A DNA stretch of 64,000 nt, taken from contig OX485806.1 of assembly GCA_950295325.1 (NCBI GenBank), positions 40,858,001 to 40,922,000 of the forward strand, in the 5' to 3' direction. The stretch's first letter is position 1; every line of letters starts with the position of its first letter. Both the position numbers and the translations under genes were made by a program. Positions 13,475 to 23,300 of the stretch are shown here, in pieces. The DNA is from Polytrichum commune. Taxonomy: Eukaryota > Streptophyta > Polytrichopsida > Polytrichales > Polytrichaceae. The notes under the pieces are model-generated. The model worked only from the letters and a program-made list of their open reading frames with translations. It was not told where the DNA came from and did not search any database.

Positions 13475-13825
13475 ATTGTGCACCCACTTCTCCTAGGGTA
13501 TGAAACACACGATGTGTGCAAGATGATTAGTAGCAAATCCACATCGAAGTCGTACGAATTTTCCTTATAATTCCAGAGTTTATATTAATATATGATTCAT
13601 AATTGAAGTGAAATTTCTCTTTTTCGTTAAATAATCATATAATAACAACCTCACCATCCCAGTTGACAACTAAATTGAGAATGGTTAACATATGTTCAGC
13701 ACATGGTGCAATCCAGACCAAAACACATTATGTCTTTTTGGTGTCCGTTCATAGATCCACACCTAACTTGCACCACTCAAATACAAGTGCCCATTTACAA
13801 CACGAAACCAAATTAGGCCCGCTTT
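13475..13825 (+). repeat. Dispersed repeat R1, copy
   Basis: CACCCACTTCTCCTAGGGTA, AGATGATTAGTAGCAAATCC, TTTTTGGTGTCCGTTCATAG, CACCACTCAAATACAAGTG and CCAAATTAGGC occur in the family order. Confidence 0.65.
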
Positions 13826-14069
13826 ACCTTACGCTTAACAAGGACGCATCTCCCTAGTAGCTACCTAGTACTCGTATGGTAAATAAAATACGCAACTTGC
13901 CAAGTGTGTTAGTATTAAAAAGAATGTGAAAGGGAGAGAATGGATAACTCTTAAATATAGTGAAGACTTTGTACAGACGTCAAAGGCATCACCTACAGCG
14001 CCAGAAAAAGCCAGAGAGGACGGACACTAACGGACGAAAATAAATATCGTTGACAGAGGACGACCGAAT

Positions 14070-14340
14070 CGTCCGACTATATATATACATATATTGCGTG
14101 ACTGTGGCCATAACGTAACGGCGCTGACGCCCGGGACCCCGAGCCTAGGCCGAGCCTGAGAGCTGAGCCTCGCAGCACGCCAGGTGGGGATCGTCCTGTG
14201 CGACGAGCCTAGCCATCCTCAAGACCAGACCTACTTGCCGAACCTACGCCGAGGCTGGTCTGAGCCTGAGAAGAAGTCTCAGGTGGTCTCTGTCGCCCTT
14301 GCCGAGGCTATCCAGCCCTTCCAGGCCTGAGGGGGTCCAG
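14070..14340. promoter_or_regulatory. GC-rich island with TATA-like motif
   Basis: This stretch stands out from AT-rich surroundings. It has a TATATATATACATATA string near 14080, followed by repeated GAGCCT/GAGGCT words (CGAGCCTAGG, GAGCCTGAG, CGAGGCTGG). The same words recur at 16385-16520. It could be a promoter, a solo-LTR piece or a repeat end. No gene follows directly. Confidence 0.4.
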
Positions 14341-15199
14341 CATTCTCTAAGATGTGCTATTACAGAAACACTTCCATGGATTTATATTGAGAACCTTGAT
14401 CAACAAAAAGGACTTGTAAAGCACCACCAAAAGATTGCTTCTGTATTATTATATTATAATATATGCATAATGTTTATTAAAAACTGAATTAATCATATTT
14501 AAATTGTAAAATAATATGATTGGTTAAAATTAAAATATGATGGAGAAGTTGCCAACATAATATGGTCTTTGAAGTTGTTGAGTTGTCAACAAGTCTCTTG
14601 AGATGTGAGCACTCCATGACATTAAGGAAATCATTCATGGAATGCCAATCAATGTTTATGGGGACAATAAACACTTCAATAGTTACGTATTGGGGAACAA
14701 TGAAGTACATGTTTTAAGATAAAACATTATCATTTTGAATTGCACCTTAAAGGTTTAAGAGGCCCATTACAGATTGGTGTCATACCAAGGGATTTTTAAT
14801 TTGCTCGATATGCTCATGTAAAAATGTCAAAAGCGATCATATCTTAAACCAATGTATTTGTTGTTATGTGCATTCTTACAATAGGTGCATACATACACTG
14901 CATGTGATAAGCATGTCCTGCACTTTGGTATGAAATGTACATTTGTATTAATTTATTATGACCATGAACACATATCAACACCATACTTACGGTGGATGTT
15001 GATATGGGTAGGGTATGTGCATTTGGGATTTTTATTTTAATTATGATGCCATCCAAATCTCTGTAGAATCCAGAACACCTGAGAAAAACTAAGGTGGTTT
15101 TAATATGGTATGAGGACAACATCAGACCCAAACAAATAACCTGGGTATACCAAGACTCTCTCATCTTGTGATGCAACAATACCTCAATAAGAGTACATA

Positions 15200-15234
<35 letters not shown>

Positions 15235-16384
15235 TTGGACATGAAAAAAATATTTCCATCACAAGAGTATGAGTACAACCAAATGACATGTATGCAAGCC
15301 TAGGCTTTGCCTAGCAAACAATCATTTGGAGAAGACCCGAGCCAAGTGACCTCTAAGCAACATTAGTATTTAACTTTGTATGACCAACTAATCATAAGTA
15401 CACATCAATACCAGTTAGGTACAATAGGTCATCTTTGATATCATCATCGATATTATGTGACATAAGTGGGCCTAATTCACCTACTCATCTTAGATGGACA
15501 CCTATACTTGAGTGGTGTGTGGTCAGTTGTGGATCTAGGAATGAACACCAAAAATACACATGTTTGACAACAAAAAAATTGACTATGTGCTCAGAATATG
15601 TTAACCATTACATGCTCAAGAGTCCATGTTACAACATTTCTCAACTCATTCGTTGCATATCATGGGACCAAGTATTGGGCAACCATGATTATCCTTTAAT
15701 TCCGGGTTTTCTTGTTTATGGGAGCACTCAAGCTGTGTACTGTAGAGTTTTCGACATGTACCTAAAATTTATCAAAATTTGTTGATTGCAACCTCTTTCT
15801 CTGGAAAGAAATCATCATCTAGTTGCTTAGTGATGTTATGATAACAAAGAGGGGGGGGGGGGCTATTTGATCATTTAATGAGCTCTAGAATCTCAATATG
15901 TTCATACGAGCTCGAAAATTTATGAGGATTAACTACGGACATGATTTGAAACTGACCATTACCTCGCACTAATTGTGTGTTACACATCCTACGAGAAAGT
16001 GGGTGTAAGTAGAACAACCGAAAACAATGAATGACCACTACTATTGCAAGGTGCCATTGAGTTAAAAGCTTGTGTGCATTCATATGCACAAGTAAGATAT
16101 TGCGATGCTCAAATCAGGGAGACTCTACTATACAAATAAAGGGCTTGACTTACATGCCTCTTTGAAAAAAATTAACTAATTATTTACATGGAATAAACTC
16201 ATGAAACAACTTGCATTCCTCATCATTTCTTTGACTCCATCTTTGAAAAAAATTGCACAAATTTCAAGCCACTCTTTTTTTCCGAATCCGCTCATTTCTC
16301 CGTTTTCCGTGAAAGTGTCCATTTTAAGGCCCACTTACCTTATTGATAAGATACATTCACCTATATACCCACCATTCAAAGGGT
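14341..16384. other. Intergenic, no gene recognised
   Basis: Contains a (TGT)n microsatellite (15199-15233), a G12 run (15851-15862) and an inverted R1-like fragment near 15415-15640. The apparent 144-codon minus ORF is inflated by the microsatellite (poly-Asn). Confidence 0.6.
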
Positions 16385-16548
16385 AACCTCGGAGCCGAAC
16401 CTGATGCGAACCTAGACCCGAGCCTGATGAGAGGCAACCTATCCATCAAGCACTCCACGTGGGACCAGGCTCGTCGCCACACCCGAGGCTCGGAAGAAAC
16501 TCCAGGTCCGGCCCGATCCTAGTGTCCCCCCCGCCCCTCCCCCGCCCC
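16385..16548. promoter_or_regulatory. Second GC-rich island, upstream of the CT leader
   Basis: It contains CCGAGCCTGATGAG, CACGTGGGACCAGG (a G-box-like CACGTGG core) and CCGAGGCTCGG, then C-rich runs. It shares CCGAGCCTGA words with the island at 14070-14340. Its place just before the pyrimidine leader suggests a promoter. Confidence 0.4.
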
Positions 16549-16700
16549 TCTTTCTCTCTCTCTCTCTCTCTCTCCAAGCTCCCTTGTGATTCTTCCGCCA
16601 TGGCTGCGACTCGCCTTCACCAAGTCTTCCCCGCATTCCTCCCACTTTAGCTCCAATTCTCGCAAACTCACCGAAAATTAGAGCTCATGGATACGAGGTA
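16549..16700 (+). promoter_or_regulatory. Pyrimidine-rich leader with uORF, likely 5' end of a plus-strand transcript
   Basis: A C/T-rich stretch with a (TC)n tract resembles the Y-patch or CT leader near plant transcription starts. It is followed by a 16-codon ORF (16600-16650, starting MAATRLHQVF) and a donor-like site GAG|GTATGA at 16698. It could be the untranslated first exon of the LRR gene, spliced to a leader ending near GGTGCAG at 20321, or the start of a separate gene containing the 20136-20249 exon. No transcript data are visible. Confidence 0.4.
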
Positions 16701-16994
16701 TGACCGGAAGTTCTCTTCTGTGATGCCAAAATGAGCCAAAACAGTCCATTATGGTGCCAGAGCCGCTCTAAAGAGGCCAGGATTGTGTGAGTCAATGGTG
16801 TTTGTGGTCCTTCTTCTTCGCAATTTTGCTCTCTGCGGCTTTGGTGTAGGTTTCCTTCGCAATTCTTCCCTCTGAAACAGTCCTTACGGGAAGGCGATCC
16901 ATGTGTTCTCACCTTTTGGCGATGGGCTTGTTGATGGCTTTGGTCTGTTGCGGTTGGGTGATGTGATTGCCATGCCTTTGGGGGGAATTGAGTT

Positions 16995-17860
16995 TTAAGT
17001 TATGTGTGTGATGTGTAAATGTGAGTCGCGATGAGGTTTGGCCATTGAGAAATTGCGAAATTGATGTCCTCGATGTCGTGATTCGCCATGTTGCCTTTTT
17101 CCCGAAATTATGGTTGAGGGGGTTATGTTGTGTAACAATCCGGTATGGGTTGTGTCCGTGTTGGTGGGGATTTGGGTTGCCATGCCTTCTCCTTGTGTTG
17201 TGTTTCTCTCATCGTCAATTGATGTCCGTGATGTGTAAATCTGAGAAACGAGGAGGTTTGGGCATGGAACAATTGCAAAATTGGGGTCCCGGAATGGCGT
17301 GATTCGCGGTATTCCCTTTTTCCCGTAATTATGGTCGAGGGGGTTATGTTGTGCAGCAATCTGCCACAACTTAGTGATGGATATTGCTTGCGCTTTCTTC
17401 GATGAATCTTTTTTGCACCTGATCGTAACCCATCGGAGAAATTGGAGTCAGTTAGCCTTTTTCTTTGTTGACTTTCTCTCATCGTCAACTTTCTTTTTGG
17501 TATGTGTAATTTTAAGTAACGAGGAGATTTGGCCATCGAGCAATTGTGAGATTGGGGTCCCGGAATGACATGATCTAATGGTTGAGGGGGTTATGCTATT
17601 TTGTTCACCAATCCGTTGTAGTTATGTGCCTTCTCCTTGTGTTGGGTTTCTCTCATCGTCAATTTCTGTTCGTGATGTGTAACTTTGAGTCACGATGAGG
17701 TTTGGCCATCGAACAATTGCAAAATTATGGCTGAGGGGGTTATGTTTATGTTGCGCAACAATCTGCCAGAACCTCGTGATGGACATTGCTTGCGCTTTCT
17801 TCGATAAATCCTTACCGCTTACCTGGTCGTAACTTACGAAGAAATTGGAGTCAGTCAGTC
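16995..17860 (+). repeat. Degenerate tandem repeat, about four units
   Basis: Units share the order GATGTGTAA, GAGTCRCGATGAGG, TTTGGCCATYGA, CAATTGCAAAATT, then GAGGGGGTTATG, then TTTCTCTCATCGTCAA. They begin near 17005, 17230, 17505 and 17670. A longer alternate unit ends with CTTGCGCTTTCTTCGAT (near 17390 and 17790). The region is G+T-rich and probably lies in a leader intron of the downstream gene. Confidence 0.7.
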
Positions 17861-18175
17861 AGTTAGCCTTTAGGAGGCAGGCGGAAGAAATTGGACAGGA
17901 ATTTGTTGTAGGTTCGGTTCAATCACCAATTTTGCTTGCTGAACGACTTCCGATTGTTGCCACCTCCGCCGCCACCGGTGATATGCAATTTGCCTCTGCT
18001 CGCTTTCTCTTCTCTTTGGTAGCATTCTCTTCTCTTTGGTTTGGTTTGTCAGGTCATGTATCGCCTTTTGTCTGCCCATATTCGGTCCGGTTCGGTCGTC
18101 TCCTTCACCCAACGGTGGTTGAGAGATTTTTTGATGTTGATAAGCTTCGAAGGCCACTCCATCGTTATCAGAAAA

Positions 18176-18500
18176 CCTCACTTTGATTTACTTAATCTCT
18201 CGAGGTGACTTGCTTTTGGATGAGAGTAGGTTCTTCAGTCCCAGAGATGCTATCGCTCTTCTCTTTTGAGCGCCACAATTTATGGTCTCACATTATATGG
18301 CTAACCGAGTAGAATTGTGTACATGGGTTCTTCAGGTAACCTTACGCAAAGTCACTGTGGTTTACTTAACATCTCTCTCGCTCTCTCTCTCTACTTGTGA
18401 GATCAGAATAGGTGCTTCGGTCCCATCGACGTTGTTGTTCTCTTTTGGGCGCCACAAATATGGTCTCCCTTCTTATACCTAACTCAATCGAAATGCAACC
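18176..18500 (+). repeat. Two-copy tandem duplication
   Basis: The segments at about 18176-18310 and 18353-18500 share TTTACTTAA, a CTCTCTCG run, GGTTCTTCAGTCCCA or its variant, TTGTTCTCTTTTGRGCGCCAC and TATGGTCTC. The second copy has an expanded CT tract. Confidence 0.6.
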
Positions 18501-18717
18501 AAAATGTCTACACCTTATCTTAGAATTATTGTTACAGTGTTTACACAATTGGCACTCTGTTGTCTGGGCAAGGTGGAGTGGCCTAAGATGGAGATACACA
18601 CTTTCCCGGACGAAAGAATCAGCAGAATTGTGTATTTATGCATTTTTGAAAGTTACTGCGACTCAGATTAGAGGGCCCTGACTTGATTGGCCTGTAGCTC
18701 AGTCTTATGATTACCGT

Positions 18718-19199
18718 GAATTCTGGTGGAATTGGAAATTTCAGGGAACTTCTCAGTATCCAATCATGGGTTGGGTGGTAATTTTGTTAGAAGGGTGGTC
18801 AAAGAGGAGATGTGTGGTCTGCCTGTTTGAATCCAGGTGGAAGAGTGACTCTTTAATCCCTTCAAGTATGCTTGATGTGGTTTTACTTTTCTTGTTTAAG
18901 GAAGGTTGCTCCATTTTGACCAATTCATTAACATGAACTCTGGTGTAACCAGGAAATTTTATGAAACTTTGTAGTGTCCAATTATGGGTTAGGTGTTTTT
19001 TTTCTTAGAAGGGTGATCAAAAATGAGATTTGTGTTCTTCTCGATTGAATCCAGGTTGAAGTGTTGTTGTTGAGCATTGTGATGAACGCAGAGAGTGGCT
19101 CATTCTTATTTTTGCATTCCCTTCAAGTAAAATTAATGTGCACTTGCTTTTCTGAAAATTTTATCTTGCTTAACGAAGGTTGCCCTATTTTGAAGATGG
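18718..19199 (+). repeat. Two-copy tandem duplication, about 240 bp period
   Basis: 18718-18930 and 18934-19199 share GAAYTCTGGTG, the GGGTTRGGTG region, AGAAGGGTGRTCAAA, TTGAATCCAGGT, CCCTTCAAGTA and GAAGGTTGCYCYATTTTGA in the same order. No protein is recognised. Confidence 0.6.
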
Positions 19200-20135
19200 A
19201 AAGGGAATACTGACTCTAGTTTCCACAATCCTGGCATTGTGTTGCAGGTGACCACAAGTGCAAGGCTTGGCACGCTGCAATAACCAAGGTCCTGATCATC
19301 TTCTGGCCAACTCCACATTGTGACGATGTGCAATTTTCTAACAATTTCCTTGACAAAATACTTGCTACCATGGAGCAGTAATTTGAGGACCTCATTGGTA
19401 AATGTCGTGCTAAAATATGAGAGTAGTTGTGGCTTGTCATTGTAGCTGAAGAGATTGAGGTGGACTATCTTTGGACTCTTTGTGACAGGTTTTACCAGAC
19501 CATGGAGACTGATCCATCTTTTGTTATACTGGAACAGGAATGCAATGGGCACATTAGGTTGAACAGAGAAGGACAACCTTGCTTGGAAAGGTATTGCAAG
19601 GTATTGAAGCTGGAAACTGAGAACCTCATATCTTTCTACCTTGTGTACTATTTGAGTTGATTCCTTTAGTCTCAAAATTATATCATCAATCCCTGTCATG
19701 GGTTAGGGCTGCTAGTTTTGGGATGTTGTGATGCCCCACATAGTCCATCTCCATAGCGCGTGTCTCGCATGTAACCCCAAGCTGGACTTGCATACTAGAC
19801 ACGAACTACACCCAAATGTGAAACAGAGGTTCAAGTATCCTAGCCTGAGAATAAGGGTCTCCCTTATTTCTCTGCACAATAATGCCATGAATTGAGGAGT
19901 GCTGTGCATATTCTAATGTTTTCCAGAGTCTCCTTCTCAGCTCGAAATTCTCGACCTGCAAAATCTCACCCTGGCTGAGGGTTTTAGGCCTCCTTTACAC
20001 TAGAGAGGTTGAGACCTCGAAGAAAGGAGCCTCTTCACTGGCAGAGAGGAGCTCTATATGTATGCTTGTTCACTCAATATTACTTTACACTTGAGCTTTC
20101 AGATTGAGAGATTGAAATTTTTACTGTGCTTACAG

Positions 20136-20249
20136 CCCTTAGATGACACCTGGATGGGATTCATGCGAAACAACTACGACAAGCTCTTGGGTGAAAATCC
20201 TAAGTTAAGCTACCTTCATGAGGTAGCTCAGGAATGTTGGGAGCTCTAG
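20136..20249 (+). CDS. Isolated HMG-box-like terminal exon (partial)
   Basis: After a TTACAG acceptor-like site there is an open stretch of 37 codons ending in TAG. It includes FMRNNYDKLLGENPKLSY followed by LHEVAQECWEL. The pattern (Phe, basic-Asn-Tyr, Lys-Leu, Glu-Asn-Pro, Leu-Ser, Glu-Val, Trp, Leu) resembles helices 1-2 of an HMG box. I could not join it to upstream exons. It ends 120 bp before the LRR start codon, so it may be the last exon of a gene starting near 16.6 kb, an alternative exon, or a relic. The family call rests on a short pattern only. Confidence 0.28.
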   Translation, partial: PLDDTWMGFMRNNYDKLLGENPKLSYLHEVAQECWEL

Positions 20250-20369
20250 CTCTTGTTTTGTGGTCCTTAACACTAGATGAACACTAGATGCTGATGAACA
20301 TGGATGGATGTGCTTGGTGCAGATGGAATTGGAGAGAGGGTAAAAGCAGGGTACGCGAAGTGGTAAAAA

Positions 20370-23300
20370 ATGGGGGGTGCGTGCTCTCGGAAGCGGGAGC
20401 AGACAGAGCAAGAAACAGACGATGCAAATAGAGGTCGTTCGGGAAGGTTAAGTCGGAGCATCAGTTTGCGATGGCCTGTGAAGCCAACACTGGCTATAGA
20501 GGCCCCTGTGTCTGTGAAACAGGGGCCAAGGTCTCCTCCAAGCCTTTTGGATATGTGTGTCCGTGAGGTTGCCCAGGTATAAACATCTACTCTGAGGGGC
20601 ACTTTACACTGGAGCTTGAGGGTCCATGACCATTGAAAGAAAGATGACTCGGATGTGCCACCTGTGTGAAGTATGGTGTTGGTTCTTCAAGTTGGTTTAA
20701 ATCTATGTGTAATCCCCAACTGGGCATCATGAGATTACTGCCTCCTTTCCAAGGTCAATGCCTCGACTTGGTGCGGATAAGCCAGCCTGTACCTCTTCCC
20801 CCCAATGGGCAAGCCCTGAGGTTCCCACATGATTTGGTTGAAAATATTCGGTTCATCAGGATATCCCCACTATGAATGAGTGGACCATAGGTGGTAGGGT
20901 GCACCAAATCAAGTGCTAGGAAGGTCACCCATCTGAGTACTATTCTGGCTTAGACAGCTTAACCTCGGCTTGAGTTGAAGGCCTTGGGTTAAGCCAACCC
21001 TTCCGTGGCCACTGAAATCTAAAATCTCTCATTGGTGGAAAATGCCAAGGGCGTCCCACTTCATTTTACACTTGAACTTGAGGGCCTAATGGGCCAAGGG
21101 AGTTCAAATGGATGAGCAAATCTGCATGGACTCCAAACTGGAGTGCAATAGATAATTGTCCACTTCAAAATCTCATGACCCTTGATTGAATATTATTTAC
21201 TATTGTGGAGACAGGCCCACATGAATAGGATGGTAGTGGAGTAGCATTCGATTGAGACTAGCCCAGTTGCGTATGTATTCACACTACAATTAAAGGCCCG
21301 TGACCACACGAAACCCAATTTTATTTTCTACGATACAGCCTTTGGACAAGTTTCAAGGGCCCTCACAATTTTATGGTCCCAGCCCTTGGCCATAGTGTAA
21401 AGTGGCCCTGACTGCGCATGCCCTTAAAATATCTGGAAATGAATGTGCAAAGGTTGATGCCTGGCAGAGTAGCTTGTGTGCTTGTATATCCATGGTTTTC
21501 GTTGAACTGCACGATGTCCCATCACCTTAGCAGTTGACATGGCATTGTGATGTGCATGGATGCAGAATGTTGGGAAGTTCAAATCATTTGCTAGAATTCC
21601 ACGTGATTTGACTCAAAAAATTCTAAATGAACTTACACGGTTGCAACTGCTGACACCCTCCATCCTGGAGAAATTCTCAAACTGCGCACTGCAGGTTTGT
21701 CACATTCTATCACAATAGTTGTTTTTTCATTATCATGTGTACTGGAGAGTATTTTTAATTTTAATTTTTTTCTTTTAATTTTTAGCATCATAGATCAGTA
21801 TCTGGTGGGGCCATGTGCAAGTAATTCTCTTGGATGCTCTAAGTATTGTTTATTTGTAATTTCCTCATGTTGAGTTATTCTCTAACTCAACATGACTTTT
21901 GGTTGGATTTGGTTGTTTGGCATACAATACCTTCCATGTTTGGTTAGTTTTTGGTGCATGCTTGAAGGTTGGTGTGGAGGTTTGAGCGAAGAACATTGAG
22001 GGTCAAACTCATCTTGGCATGCCAAGAGGTGCTAAATTGAGTTTGGCCCTCAATGAACCGGGATAGGTTGCTCTTCATTCAAATTCAAACACTGCCTCTG
22101 AGCATGCACCGCAAGTGGAAAGAAATTGTTGTTTTCGTTTGCAAAGCAACCAATTGAAGATTAGAGGGACCAACTCCCAAGGAGAAGTCTCATTGAGTTA
22201 ACGAGTTGAGTTGTAGAGGTCAATGTTAGAAATGTAAAATTGACCTTAGTATTTCACAAAGTTTGTACAGTAGTTCTAGTATTCAAATTCGCTATTAGTA
22301 GTGTCAGTCAGGAATGTCTGGTTGAGGGGTGTGATGATATTATATTGTGTTTCCTCACAGGATATTATACTCCCTGATAATCCTTTGGTGGAAGATTCCT
22401 GGATGGAGGTTATTGGCAGTCAAGGGGAGTCTCTTTTATCATTGGATGTTTCCAGCTCCACAATTACTGATGCAGGGCTTACATTTCTTGAGACATGCAC
22501 CAACTTGGAGACCTTAGCCTTGAATTTTTGCGACCACATTTCCGATGTGGGCCTTACGAGTTTATCAGGTATCACATCCATCCACTGGAACAGTCAATTT
22601 ATAGTTATCTAGTAATGTGAATTCAAGATTCCGCTTCTTACTACCTCTTTACGAATTTCATTTCTTTTGGTACTGGAAATGATGTGTACTGTCTCTTCAA
22701 TGACAAAAACTATTCGTCATTGTCACTGGCACTTCAAATTCTCTTTATTTATATTTCCTTCAAATTCCTGCTATTCACCTGTGACATTCAAGGATTTTTT
22801 AATTCTATCAGCTTCCTTATGTACTTGGAATTTTACATAGTAATAGTTCAATCGTTAGTGAGGAAGGGTTGTTGCTTACATTTTGTGTGTTGTGCCTCAT
22901 GGGCTTAGTATCTTACAAGCCTTGAACTTGTTTACAATGGTTGAAATATGCTATATTGCTATGATTTTTGTAGATTTGGTTGGAGAAGAGCTTATCGATA
23001 TATTGTTACTGAGTTATGGTGACATGCCAATTATATTGCAATGCAGGATTCGCAAACCTTACAACACTCAGCCTTCGTAGTAGTAACTTGATCACGGCAG
23101 TTGGAATGCGGCATTTCGCTAACCTCATCAATCTGAAGAACCTTGATCTTGAGCGGTGCCCTTACATCCATGGTGGCCTAATCTATCTCAAAGGTGTGAC
23201 AATTTTTATATATCTCCTATATCTCCAAATTTATTATTTTGACCAAATGTCCAGTTGCGCTTTTACAGGTTGAACTTCAACAACATCATGGGATGTTTTT

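Noticed and set aside
14844-15278. 144-codon minus-strand ORF
   Set aside because: Length comes partly from a (TGT)n microsatellite read as poly-Asn; no domain.
19133-19699. 188-codon minus-strand ORF, the longest ORF outside the recognised genes
   Set aside because: No recognisable motif, and it lies in repeated leader DNA. A weak F-box-like reading of the opposite strand is broken by stops.
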